NCBI GenBank assembly: GCA_026027325.1
Contig: JAMSLZ010000014.1
Coordinates: 620,001 to 684,000, forward strand
Source of the DNA: Actinomucor elegans
Lineage: Eukaryota > Mucoromycota > Mucoromycetes > Mucorales > Mucoraceae
Length of the DNA stretch: 64,000 nt
Reading direction: 5' to 3'
In this document: one piece after another, positions 1-11,774 of the stretch
Numbering within the stretch: the stretch's first letter is position 1
Layout of the letters: the number at the start of each line of letters is the position of its first letter
Notes under the pieces: model-generated
Told to the model about the DNA's origin: nothing
The model's database searches: none
Seen by the model: the letters and a program-made list of their open reading frames with translations, nothing else
Translations under genes and position numbers: made by a program

Positions 1-639
1 GACCCGTGTTTCCTAAAAGTGAGTTGCGGGTAACCGTTTACATTTGATCTCCGTTTATATCTCCGATATACAGCCTGTATCCATCTTTAACAATCTACCC
101 AAACTTATATATACTCACTAGAGAAAAAAAATCACTCCATCCAAAAGAGCATACGTTTTAATTTTGCTTTGCCCGAAAATCGGCGAGATAGCTCGGTCTG
201 TTGCGGGTCTAGCAGCAATTATGTAAGAGCTGATGGGACCGCATGGGATTGTTCATTTGAGCTCCGAATAATCACCGCCTATCTGCCTGTAGCACCCTGT
301 CTATGTTAATGTATTATTATCAAATTTACTTCATTGGAATAAACATCTATTTTTACCCATTTTTTCTCGGAAATCGCAGATCTGTCTCGGGTGATCGTTG
401 TTAAAGATGTGGGTTTATAATTTCAAAATCAGAAGCAATATAATTCAATTGACGCTATCCAATGAAATCGATTTACGGAAATAATTTGGTTGACAATAAC
501 AATCCAAATAGTCAAAAGCTATCTAGATCTTTCAGGCTTGTCGCATAAAGTCTGTTTATAAAAATATTATGTCACTGTTCTCGTGATCAAAAGAGGTGCA
601 TATTTATTATTTGTTATATAAGTTTTTTTTTTAATATTC
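1..639. other. Intergenic, left edge
   Basis: No open frame, tRNA or repeat is evident. It is AT-rich and lies 3' of the NDPK-like gene, so it probably holds that gene's 3' UTR. Nothing else can be supported. Confidence 0.5.
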
Positions 640-3600
640 TTAATTAGCAGTGAAACGGTTGATCATATCAGAAATCTTGTTTGGTGATTTAGAACGAATT
701 TCTTTGGAGGGAGTTGTGTGCAATTGATTGATATTAGTGATATTATTGTTGAGATTTTCAAATCGACTGCGAAGCGAAGCCATTTGAGGCTTATTATTAT
801 TATTAGTATTATTAGTGGTTTGGGTAATAGCAGCGACTTCAGCGTCAGAAGCACTATTTGTTTGCTGTTCGGCTTGTTTAACAATGACGCTTTCGACTTC
901 TGTCTCAACTGCTGGCTCAGTAACAATAACCTTTTCTTCAATGGTCACTAAATCAGGCTTTTCTTCAGTAATAATGATCTCTTCATGCTCTTCTTTAGAG
1001 ACTTGCTCAGCTTCAACAGTAACTTGCTCAGCTTCCACAGTCGCTTGTTCAGCTTCAACAGTCGCTTGTTCAGCTTCAACGATAACTTGTTCAGCTTCAA
1101 TAGTAGCTTGTTCAGTTACAATAGCGACTTCTTCTTCAGCGTGTGATTCTTCGGGTTTCTCTTCAGTCACGATAGTTTGTTTAATGTCATCGGTCTCATC
1201 AGCAGGCTCTTGAGACTCTTTCTCATCAGTAGAATGATCTTCATCACTTTTGACAATGGGTTCTTTGGTAACCACCTTTTCATTGGGTGGTGAGGAGCTA
1301 TTTTTCTTCTTTTGAGCAGTAACAGTAGTCTTTTTAAGTGTTGTGGTAGCCTTTTTTGTGGTGGCAATTGACGAAGTTTCCTTTCTCGTTTTAGCCTGGG
1401 CAGTGGAGAGTCCAGAAGCAGCAGCGCGGGTCCCGCCTGTAGCGGTAGAGGACACAGCGGTTTTACTTGCGCGTTTAAGAGGAGCACTCTATACAAATTG
1501 ACATTTAGTTTTTTAATTATTAATTAGGGGCAAGGTCTTACCTTTTTGGTGGCGGTTGCTGCTGTGGCAGTGGATGTGGGTGGAGAGGTGCGTCGTGCTA
1601 CGGTGGGTGCTGCTTTAGGCTTCAGTTCGGAAGAAGTGGGCTTAGTTGTAGTTACACGAGAGGTTGGACTTTTTTTAACTGGTGGTGTAGGGCTAGTCTT
1701 TTTTTGAGTTGGATCAGCAGGTTTTTTAGTACGAACCGAAGCGGTAGTGGTGGTGGTAGCATCTGCAGTTGAGGTCTTTTTACGAGTACTTGCTGCAGTA
1801 GGTGCTGTCAACCGAGAGACCAATGACCTTGCCGAGCTTGCTTTCTTGGGTTTTTCTTCCGTTGTTGTAGTTTCAGTTGTCTTCTTCTTGGCAGGCTGAG
1901 AAGCCAATAAAGCGACACGAGGTACGCGACCAGCTTTTGAGGTTGTTTTAGGCTTTTCTTCTGATTCCTTGTCCTCAGTTTTAGGTACTCTTTTCTTGAC
2001 TAATGTGGAAGATGCAGGCTTTGTCTTGGATGTGGTAGTAGTAGTCTTTTTCTTATCAACAACGGAAGGAGTTTTTAAACCAGATGCGGCAGGAGCCCTA
2101 AGTTGCTTCTTGACAGCCGCAGAATTCTTGGTCTTTGGCTCCTTAACTTGTTCTTCCAGGGCATTTACTTTAGTTACACTGGATGTCTCTGATGATTGAA
2201 GTGAGTCTGCTGCAGAAGATGATGCAGAAGATAAAGTGATATGATCGCCCTATTATTCTTTTTGATTAGCATTCATAATATGCATTAGACCAAACTTACG
2301 TTTTCTTTGTTATCTTCGCTTCCTTGTGTCTCTTGCTCAGACTTCAAACTTGATGAGGACAGACTATCAGCAGGCGTTGTTGATGCAACAGAGTCTTCTA
2401 CCTTGGCTTGGCTGTCTTCTGAGACACTTTCTTCCATCTCAGATACTTCCAACTTGGGTACTTGTTCGGCTTCTTTGTTTGCTTTATCTTGAACGTCATT
2501 TTCATTGTCTTTCTTTTCTACAGATGTCTCGGATTTATCTTGATTAGGAATATCAGTGGTTGCAAGATCAATGTCTTCCATCTCATCTACCACTACATCA
2601 TCAAGTGACACGGCAGGTGCACTGTTTATTTCTTCAGTTACGGATGTTTCCGATCCGACGGCTTCATGAACAGATTCTTTTTCATCAATGGCTTTTTCTA
2701 CAACCCTGATAGTATCCTGTGTGATCGTCTCAGCCACTTTGACAGTAGTTTGTTCAATTGATACAACGGCTTCATCCACAATAGCCTTATCTTCTTTTTT
2801 GATGGTTTCTGTGTTTAATGCAATAGAGTCTTCAGCAGATGCTTTAGTGTCTTTAACAGATGCTTTGGTCTCTTCAACAGATACTTTAGTCTCTTCAACG
2901 GGAACTTTAATTTCTTCAACAGGGCTGGCTTGATCAGGCTTTTGCACATCATGTCGAGTGTTATTCTCGACATACTTGTCCTTGATATCAACTTCAATAG
3001 ACTTGATAGTAACTTGGGCTATATTAGTGGCAGAATTAACTGGCAACTGATCTTTCTCAGCTAAGTCAGCAGCCTTGCCGTTCACATTTACAATTTGCTT
3101 CTTTTCTTCTTTTACTTCATTCTCGATATCAGCTGTCTTTATAACTTCAGTAATAACAGTAGCGGCCGCTTCTGGCTCAATAGTATCTACAATAGAAGAA
3201 ACTTTATCTTGAGCAGAAACTTTAATGACCTCCTTCGATTTTTCCGTATCAATAGCACCACTAGTTTTAACAGAAATATCCTTGGTTTCAGTCTCGGCAG
3301 AAGCTTCTTTTTGAATACCAGCTTCGACAGGGACGTCTTTCTTAGTCTCGACAGAGGCATCCTTCTTGGTTTCGGCTTCGACAGGGATATTTTCCTTGGT
3401 ATTCATGTCAATTGAAGCGTCTTTCTTGGTTTCAGCAGAGGTTTCTTTCTGGGTTTCAGCAGAGGTTTCTTTCTGGGTTTCAGTGGAGATTTCTTTCTGG
3501 GTATCAGCTTCAACTGTTGCGTCCTTTTTGATTTCAGCTTCAACAGCAGTATCCTTCTTGATTTCATTTCTAATAGTCGCATCTTCCTTGGTATCAACGT

Positions 3601-5227
3601 CAATAGTGGTATCCTTCTTGATATTAGTCTCAACTGAAGCATCCTTTTCAGTATCAGCTTCAATAGCGGTGTTCTTTTTGATTTCAATGTCAACAGTGGT
3701 ATCCTTCTTGATTTCAATTTCAACAGTGGTATCCTTCTTGACTTCAATTTCAACAGTCGCATCCTTCTTTATCTCAGCTTCAACGACAACGTCCTTGGTA
3801 TCAGTTTTAACGACAGTATCCTTTTTGGCACTAGTTTCAATTGACGCGTCTTTCTTGATCTCAGATTCAACCAAGGCATCTTGTTTGACATCACTTTCAA
3901 TAGAAGCATCCTTCTTGACTTCACCTTCAATAGAAGCGCCTTGTTTGATATTGGTTTCATTAGTAGTGGCTTTCTTGGTTTCTATTGAGGCTTCTTGCTT
4001 GATATCAGCAGAAGCAGTAGCATCCTTCTTGATATCAGTTTCAATTGAGGTATCTTTCTTGATTTCAGCTTCTACAGAAGCATCTTTGTTTACTACAGCA
4101 TCATTTTGAACCATGACAGGTGTCACGACTGTTACATTTGGTTCAGCAATGGCTTCATTAGTAGCAACTTGGTCTAAATTGCCTTGGGTAATAATTTGGG
4201 TATCTTGTTGAGCTTGAAAATCAGTTGTGTTAACATCAACAATGCTGTTTTCTGTTTTAGGTACGCTGTTATCTGGAACTGCGTCAGGCTTACAAACATC
4301 ATGAGTATTGAACTTGTTTGCCATATCTTGAACTTCAGTAATTTGAAGTTGATCGTTAAAAATGATACCAATTTCACGTTCTGCACTAGCTAAACTATCA
4401 CTACCATGCGTAGCGTTATGAGAACCATCCGTGCCAAAAAGAGCGCGAACACTGTACAGAAAGATTAGTATTTTTTTTTTTGTGTACGATTCCTATGACT
4501 CAAATATAATCACCTGTTGGGTTCATTTTGTCTAGCTTTATTGGAATCTGTAGGACCCATTAACTGCCTCCACGATTCAACAGCCTGTTCTTTCTCTAAT
4601 ACTAATGCATAAATAGGTGCACTATAAAAAAACATCATATTTAGTCACTTTGTGCATGTAGGAAGCAACATGTTGAGTAACTCTAATGTATCACAACTTT
4701 GCATCACTCTCTCTATATATATCTATATATATTATTTTACCTGCTCATCCATCGAGTAAGTTCCTCATAAAAGGGCTTTCCTTCATGTTCTTTATAAAAT
4801 AAGCCAGCCTTTTCTCGAGAAAGCTGCAGTTCACGCTCCTGAACAATGTTGAATCCATTCCCCTTGATCATTTCAAGTATGGCATTCTTATTATTTGCTT
4901 GCATAGCATCTGGTTTGATCAAAGCCAAAGTTCTTGAAACAAGTTTGATTTCCTGGAAATTTTTATTAGAGAAACTTGGTGTGTTTTTCTTTTTACCCTT
5001 ACAGTTTCGAGTGCCTTTGTTTCATCTGTTCCTGCTTTAAAAAAAAACAAACATGGCCAATCAATTACTATTAAAATGAAAGGACTTTTATTATTTTTAC
5101 CTTTTAGCTTCTGCTCAGGTACAGTTTCCTATGAAAGAAATACGCGTCAAGTTTTTATCTTTTTTTTTTCGAGAAAGGTTACTTACTGTAACTGTTGGTT
5201 TTGAATCGTCACTTATCTCAGTGAAAG

Positions 5228-5231
<4 letters not shown>
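640..5231 (-). CDS. NME5/NME7-type nucleoside diphosphate kinase-like domain with giant Lys/Glu-rich repeat tail
   Basis: Eight exons join in frame: 5187-5231, 5101-5128, 5003-5034, 4741-4952, 4514-4621, 2300-4451, 1542-2249 and 640-1488, giving about 1,377 residues. Residues 36-175 form an NDPK fold: ALIKPDA (nucleotide-binding Lys about 48), the FYKEHEGKPFY segment, VRALFGTDG, and NATHGSD with the phospho-acceptor His at about 157. The Arg that normally precedes the RNxxHGS motif is His here (SHNATHGSD, about 153), so full kinase activity is uncertain. The motif spacing resembles group II NDPKs (NME5/NME7) more than the 150-residue housekeeping enzyme. The remaining ~1,200 residues are low complexity, dominated by repeats of the E-I-K-K-D-T/A-x-V type (about 180-850), then a Thr/Lys/Pro-rich basic part, then an EAEQVTV repeat and a C-terminal basic end. 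The start is the first ATG before a short exon, right beside a (TG)n run. The tail's function is unknown. Confidence 0.85.

Positions 5232-5260
<29 letters not shown>
5230..5260. repeat. (TG)n microsatellite at the NDPK-like start codon
   Basis: About 13 TG units followed by TATATG/TATATA repeats. It directly abuts the ATG of the NDPK-like gene, so it would lie in its 5' UTR or core promoter. Length variation could affect expression; that is inference. Confidence 0.9.
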
Positions 5261-5268
<8 letters not shown>

Positions 5269-6780
5269 TATATAATACAAAAGCTACTTTTGTCTGAATC
5301 GATATACTCGAGAAGAAAAGAGAAAGAAAAAAGAGAAAGAAAAAAAAGGACTACCGAACAATGTGTTGTGTGTATGTGTGTGTGAGGGAGGGGTTGCTCG
5401 GGGTGCACCTATAACAAGTGTGTATTACCCTTTGAGCGCAAAATTTAAAAGTTGTGACGTATTGGTAGCTTTGAGGACATCGTGTCACTTTACTTTAAAC
5501 TATCGTGTAGCACATTCCGAATTTGCATTCATCTTGGACCGCAAAAAAAAAGACATATGGAAGTAGCACATCTTCCACTGTACTATCTCGAATAAGTCTA
5601 ACCGATCAACTTTATTTTGGCGGGAAGAAAAGCAAAAACTATCTACTATTTCATGTATCATGCAAGGAAATAATTGTAGTGAATGACACCAGTAATAGAA
5701 ATACTTCTATTACTTTACATGATCACAAGGTTCTTTTCCGTTTTCAACTTGTAATGTTTGTTTTCGATACGTTTAAGTGATATCTAGAAGGGGAGGCCTT
5801 TATGTTGGCTGATCTTGATTGGTTTTCGGAGTTTAATTGATGAAGTAAAATGAACGATTCCGAGTACTTCGAAATTATCATCCGTTACTTTGATCCAACT
5901 TTATATAATACAAAAATCAAAATTATTACAAGGTTAATTAACAAAGACTGTAATTACTATATGCTCTTATAATAGTATAAACCTCATGTTGTTACTGCAG
6001 ACTAAACTTCAAGTTATCTGTGAATTAAGTATCATTTTTTTTTTTTAGCTTTAAGCTTATATGTAACATTTGTATATGCGGATAACCATATAAACAGTGT
6101 AAAATAATGCTTTAATTATAATAAATGGCTTGGTATTGTAAATTATACTCCTGAAATGAACTTTTGACTCAAACAAGAGGGCCAACTCTTCAAAACATGG
6201 CTCCTCTGGGAGCGTATACACAAGAAATAATCAAAAATCAGCCAGTGTTCTTTTAAACGATCTGATTGGATAACAAGTACAATAGACAGTGGATTATTAA
6301 TTTTATTGGATGCTGGATATTTAAAACCGAACTTCCTCCTCCTTCTCTTGCCTCCTCTTGCGTCGCACGTCCATAATGGGAATGCTTTTTGATATTCATT
6401 TGGCGATTCAAATTACCTGTTTTAATCAAGTTTGCGCAAAATTGGATGATATATATATATAAAGAAAAAATAATTTATTGTTTCCTTAATTGATCAAATA
6501 ATTTCTGATAATATAAAAAAAAGGACCTTTTGGGTGGTATATAGATGCGGCATATCTAGAGTACTTCATAATATAGAATAAAACTGATACGAAATACCAT
6601 TGTTTAACATTAGCGTCTTGGTATTCTTTTATAGATACATTTTATTAAAGTTTTCGAAGATTAATATACATGCTCAAAATAAAATATTATTAAAATTGTT
6701 ATTTGACTAAAATCCAATATTCGTGCTTTAAGTTATGTGCTGTGCACTCCATGCATTTCATGGGAATTAGATATATTGAT

Positions 6781-6861
6781 TTAGGGATCTTTCAACCAAT
6801 TCTAGTTTAATGTCATATCAGAATAAACTGCCATACCCATAATGAGTTGCTGAATTTAGTA
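6781..6861 (-). repeat. Degenerate dispersed intergenic repeat, copy 1
   Basis: Shares the ordered words GGATCTTTCAACC, TTTAATGTCATATC and AATGAGTTGCTGAATTTAGTA with the copies at 14.1, 41.6, 41.8 and 42.0 kb. Strand is assigned relative to the GCAGCTTATTCTG orientation seen at 47.6 kb. Confidence 0.45.
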
Positions 6862-7042
6862 AAAAAAGGTTTCAGTAATGGATCTTTGCTTCGCCTTCAT
6901 TAGGAAAACTGTGTGCTGAAAGTATCCAGCGCCTTCTTCCAGACTCCTATACCAAACTGGATTTTTGAATAAAACGTATTATTGCATGAGACATCTTTAT
7001 TTAAGTCGAAAAGAAATTATAGTTTATTAGGTAGATACATGT

Positions 7043-7102
7043 CGTATTAGAAACTGACTATAAAAGTAAGGACGTATTAGAAACTGACTATAAAAGTAAG
7101 GA
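7043..7102. repeat. 30-bp perfect tandem duplication (two units)
   Basis: The unit begins CGTATTAGAAACTGACTATA and occurs at 7043-7072 and 7073-7102 with no mismatch. It is downstream of the DUR3 stop codon, probably a simple slippage duplication. Confidence 0.95.
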
Positions 7103-7197
7103 TTATTAAATTATTATATAAGGGAAAAAAGAATATATATAAGAGACTTTGTTAGAAAGAGAATAGTTTTTACACCATTGTTATAATTCCCTGTAAT

Positions 7198-9346
7198 TTA
7201 GCTGTTAGCTTTCATTGCAGCTTCGTAGACAACGATATTCTCTTCAGAGATCATGGCACTTTCGTTTGATGTAGGCAAATTAGGAACACGCTTTCCTGTA
7301 ATATCTCTCCAAATTTCGCGAAAAACATTGGCAAATGTATGGCGTGCTTCATATAGAGGATATAAACCGACAGCAATCGTACTAAAGAAGATCCAAATGA
7401 TAGAAACAACAACCCATCCTGTAAAGAAAGGCTTGGAAAAGACATATTTAGAGAAAAACATAGGTAGAGGCCACAGGACTACAAGAATTAGAGATAAAGT
7501 GATACTGCAAATCTTGGCAAATCGAGAAGATTTAGCCATTGCCCATTCTTCTTCTTTTGTGTGGATATTCTGTACGCCGTTTGAAGTAGTATCATCATAA
7601 TTGGAGGAAGCGCTATCTTTACCTTCGCGAAAGTCGCCGGAAACAGACTCTTGATGATTGGAATCATCTACCTGTTGAATTGCTCGCGTAGTGTCAAAAT
7701 TGAAGTTATCCGGTTTTATCAAACTGATAGTGACTGTGACGAAGATGGGAGAGATAAGAGCAACGATATTACCTGACATCATGGGATAATTTTGAGAGGT
7801 GCTCAAAACGGTGATTTCGCCGTACATGCTTTGAGTGACAGCCAGCCAAGTACTGACAGCTGCGCAGAAACCAAAGATAGGTGAAGCAATGGCAGCTAGT
7901 TTGGATTGCTTGCTCCATAATAAAGTCAGGGTAAGAGGGACAACAGCTGAAGAGATCAAAACGCCCATCTATAGTAGAAATCATGGTTAAAATTACCCGA
8001 ATACTATGCATTTTTTTTTATCCTTCTGTTACTTGCCAAAGTATAGAGATAGCCAAGATTGATCCCAGTCAAGTTTAATAAAACGGCTAAAACGCCCATC
8101 AAAAGCCCAAACCCAATTACAGTCAAGTGGGAAACACGAACTACCTCTTTGCCCTTTGCATCAGGACAGATATATGTACGGTAAATGTCATAGGTTACCA
8201 AAGAAGAGACAGCAATCAGTTCTGCAGAAGCAGCGCTTGTGACGGCCATAAAGACCAGCACAAGGCATGCAAAAGCGCCAGCTGGACCAAGGAGAGCGGC
8301 AGCTACTTCCGGTAACACCAAACCCTGGCTGATAGCAAAAGGACTGAGACTGATGTTAAGTGCTCTTCCGGCTAATCCCATGGTAGTAGCAAGACCAAAA
8401 GGGATAGCAAACCAACTAAGTCCACCCAATAGGTACGCCTTGACGGCGTATTGAGGATGAGCAGCAATAGCACGCTGCCAATAAGCTAAACAATGATACT
8501 AAAAGCATTAGCGACTTTGTATTAGAGATCAAATCTTCCATGATAATTACCTTGATCGACAAAAACAGTACCAAAATTACCTACAATATTGATGATACTA
8601 ATATCATGGAAAGCGAAACGTAAGGAAACAAGATGCAACTTGAAGAGTCTGTACTGCATACATACCCAAATAAAAGTGCTTGAAGCGAAGACATGGTGAC
8701 AAGTGAGCCTTGTTCGTTATCAACAATGGGTGTTCGTTCAGAAGCTGCAACCAAAAGATCATACATGGTGCCAATAGAACCGATCTTAGGAGACGAACAA
8801 TACACAGTAAAAACAAAAGAAATGATAATAATGAAAATGACCACCGTATGGCTATGAAAGTCATATGTAAAGAGACATTGTTAGATCCAGGATGAGTATA
8901 GGTTGAGCAATCTTGGTACTTACGAATAATCAGAAATAAAAGTAGCTTTAAGACCACCGAAGAGAGTGTAGACAATCACACCCAAAGGAAGCAAGAAGCA
9001 AACGGCAATCGTGTGCATGCCTGTCAAGTAGTTTACAACTGCACTTCCACCTAAAAGTAGCATAGCAGTTACTACCTAGATCATTCAAAAAAAAAATCAG
9101 TTTTCGCAATTGAAAAACACGCTTAGAGTACTTACGATATTAGTGATAAGAGCAAATACGAGGTAGACAGCATGAGCACCCTTTCCATAACGTGTCAATA
9201 CAACTTCCAAAATGTGTGTGCATTTCCTGCTCTCCTTTTTAATTCAATAGCTAATACGGCAAATAGTAAGACTTGAACAACTGCGCCAGATGCATACCAG
9301 ATAGGACCCTGTGCGTTTTATGAATTATTAACAAGTTGCCTCAATA

Positions 9347-9385
<39 letters not shown>

Positions 9386-9782
9386 TCAAAAGGTTCGATT
9401 TCTTACAGATACACCATATTTGTATGCTACTTCAGTACTTGTGAGTAAAGTTGCAGCCCAAGTCCAACTGCTGACAATAGCACTTGCAACGAGACCAGTT
9501 TTCACCGTCCTTTGAGCAGTCATATACATTTCAGATGTTTGTACTTCTTGAAGATAGCGTCTAGAAAGGTAGGTAATACCTGTCATGATGATGGCAAACA
9601 AAGCGCCCATACTAGTAGATAGAAATAATAATAAAAAGGGTATAAGTCATCATTTGATCAAAACTATTTGAATACCTACCCCAGCACGACACCGTATCCA
9701 ACACCTATGCAGAATCATGTTAAATGCATTGTAATACAACGATACCGAGTATATTTTTAATACCTTCTGATAAAATAGCCAT
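7198..9782 (-). CDS. DUR3: Urea/H+ symporter, DUR3 type (sodium:solute symporter family), frameshifted
   Basis: Nine exons: 9764-9782, 9680-9704, 9407-9611, 9136-9308, 8924-9075, 8666-8851, 8551-8597, 8037-8485 and 7198-7968, giving about 675 residues, close to fungal Dur3. It should import urea and possibly polyamines across the plasma membrane. Diagnostic stretches include [29 protein letters not shown], the NAHTF..VVLTRYG region, [35 protein letters not shown] and [19 protein letters not shown], with many hydrophobic membrane segments. Exon 4 needs one extra base in a short T run (9209-9212): before it the frame reads to NAHTF, after it the +1 frame gives [19 protein letters not shown]. 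This is either an assembly error or a recent inactivating indel. The last intron (7969-8036) uses a GC donor (GCAAGT), since the frame joins only there. A 33-nt A run (9350-9382) lies in an intron. Confidence 0.88.
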
Positions 9783-11774
9783 GATTTCTTATTGAATATG
9801 TATGAGAGTGATTTGTAAAGGAAAAAGGGGAGCCAGATCAAAAAATAAGCATTTTTTTTATATGAGGAATGGAAATTTTGGCTAGTGTGATTAAGGTGTA
9901 CATAATATCAGCAATAAGATATAGCTTGCACACACTTTTGTTTACTGATGTATCTGCTGTTATCTATTGATGAACGGATAAGGAACGAAAACAGAGCTGA
10001 AATCAAGTTTATGTCTCACTAAATCCTGGGGTATAAAATCATAGTTTGAAAGTTTTTCTATCAGTTACACATAGTGAACATAAAGAATCCGTATGGCACT
10101 GAGATAAGAAAGAAGAACATTTGATAATGGAAAATGTACTGCATACAATAAGGCTGTTTACACATTTAATCAATAGTCATGATAAGTACAATGATAAGAT
10201 TATTATTTATTTTTTAGTGGAAGGTACTATTAGGGAATAAATGTAGATATTCAACAGTACACAAGCGATAAGATAGACATTTCGCCTACTAGTTGCTCCG
10301 TGGTTTCATTGATAGTGTGTGACACAGGCTTTGAACAGTAATCATAGTGTCAATTAGAAGATCGAAAATCAACTCATCCTTATACTAAACATGTAACCAT
10401 TAAATCATCATCAGAGTCTCAAATAAGGTAGAAATATTGAACTATAAACAAAAGTGTACATGTGTATTTTTACCTTAAATTTCAATCAGGACTTGCTGGT
10501 GCCACTGCCGGATTTTCTGTCATGAACTTGGATACCATTCTTAAAGATTATCAATTATTGATATACAGGAAACGCATGAACAAAGACCGTGAAGCATTTG
10601 ACCAGGTATCAGATAATGTGACATTTATTTCAAAGGAAAAATTTATCTTTGATAAAAAAAAAGCTCTTAGATTTACTAGAATTGTGGCCACAGCTTGTGC
10701 ATTCTATATATGATAAAATTCAATAAAAAGGAAATACATTTACATACTCTCCATGATAGTAAACTTGACTTGCTATTAGGTATGTCTTGAAATTGATGTT
10801 TTCTCACTCTATTAAAAAAGAAAGTGAAAGTTGAGCATTCAAACCTAAGATTATGTCCATGGGATTTTTCTAAAACGAGGCCGTTTTTTGCTCATTTTAA
10901 TCTTTTAGCACTGTTCAAACGTTCCTAATCTAATACCACGTCCAATGACTAGTGCATGTTTAGAATGAAGCATCGTTCTATTATGTAGAATCATTATTAG
11001 TCTGAAGCAGTATATTTAAATTATATCTCTGTTATAAAATATAAATCACAAATAGTGTGTAGAATCTAGATTTATTAGATCCGTACAGCTTTCTGCTGAT
11101 CACTTTTCAAAAGTACATCCAATTACTAGTTAATGCTCAAAATAAGCTGCTAATTCTACCAGAGCCTTTTTTCCTCCTCAAATGAAGTGCAATCGCAATG
11201 TTGTATTTGTCTAGAAATAATTATAAATGACACGCATTTCATATATTTACTACTAAATCTAATGACCTATAGATTTCTCAACAGATCCTAATCGTATTGA
11301 ATAATTATGATGAAATGTTGCATTAATAACCCTCCCCCTTTGTTCAAAATGAAGTACAGTCAATATAGTAAAGCCACTAACAGGCAACTACGTTTTAAAT
11401 AACATCAATCATTTCTATATCTCTTTATCTTGATCAAAAGTCGCATGATTAGTGTTCCATGTTCGCAAAAGCATACTGCATCTATTGAAATATTTTGATT
11501 CGAGCCTCATGAATTCATTATTCGCCTCAATGAATTTACAATATTTACTGGTCAAATGATTGCATTGATATACTGAAATAAAAATAGCAGTAATCTGCTA
11601 GGACTAATGGGCCCCACCACCAAAAACAACTTACAAATAACAAGTAAATCTCTATCATATCAGCGCATTCATATTATTTCCAACATACAACTTGAGTAGA
11701 TATTAAAATAATGAGTACAGGTGATAGTTTATTATTTTATACAAATAACAAAGAGTTTATTCAAAACAGCCAAT
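9783..11774. other. Intergenic between DUR3 and uL18 genes
   Basis: AT-rich. It holds the presumed DUR3 promoter, one doubtful small ORF (10462-10713) and weak dispersed-repeat-like words near 11095-11180 and 11265-11330 (CAACAGATCCTAATCG). No other gene is supported. Confidence 0.45.
10462..10713 (+). CDS. Doubtful small ORF, 83 residues
   Basis: A single open frame with a hydrophobic-poor, Lys-rich second half (DNVTFISKEKF, KKKALRFTRIV). An acceptor-like TTTCAATCAG lies just inside the 5' end (about 10478-10487), so the true exon might begin at GACTTGCTGGTG with an upstream exon I cannot locate. No family is recognised. It may be chance or a gene fragment. Confidence 0.2.
   Translation: MYFYLKFQSGLAGATAGFSVMNLDTILKDYQLLIYRKRMNKDREAFDQVSDNVTFISKEKFIFDKKKALRFTRIVATACAFYI

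Larger units (their letters stand above)
5261..7197. other. Intergenic between NDPK-like and DUR3 genes
   Basis: AT-rich, with no supported gene. It contains a purine-rich stretch near 5310-5350, another short TG run near 5366-5383, a copy of the dispersed repeat at 6781-6861, and a 30-bp tandem duplication at 7043-7102. The 5' part probably contains the NDPK-like promoter and the 3' part the DUR3 3' UTR. Confidence 0.5.

Noticed and set aside
3366..4109. 247-residue plus-strand frame rich in Val/Ser/Phe
   Set aside because: Antisense of the Lys/Glu repeat tail; the pattern follows the repeat codons on the other strand.
5115..5408. Longer N-terminal extension of the NDPK-like protein with an HTHTHTH run
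   Set aside because: It would translate the (TG)n microsatellite; the ATG at 5231 after the repeat is simpler and gives good splice phase.
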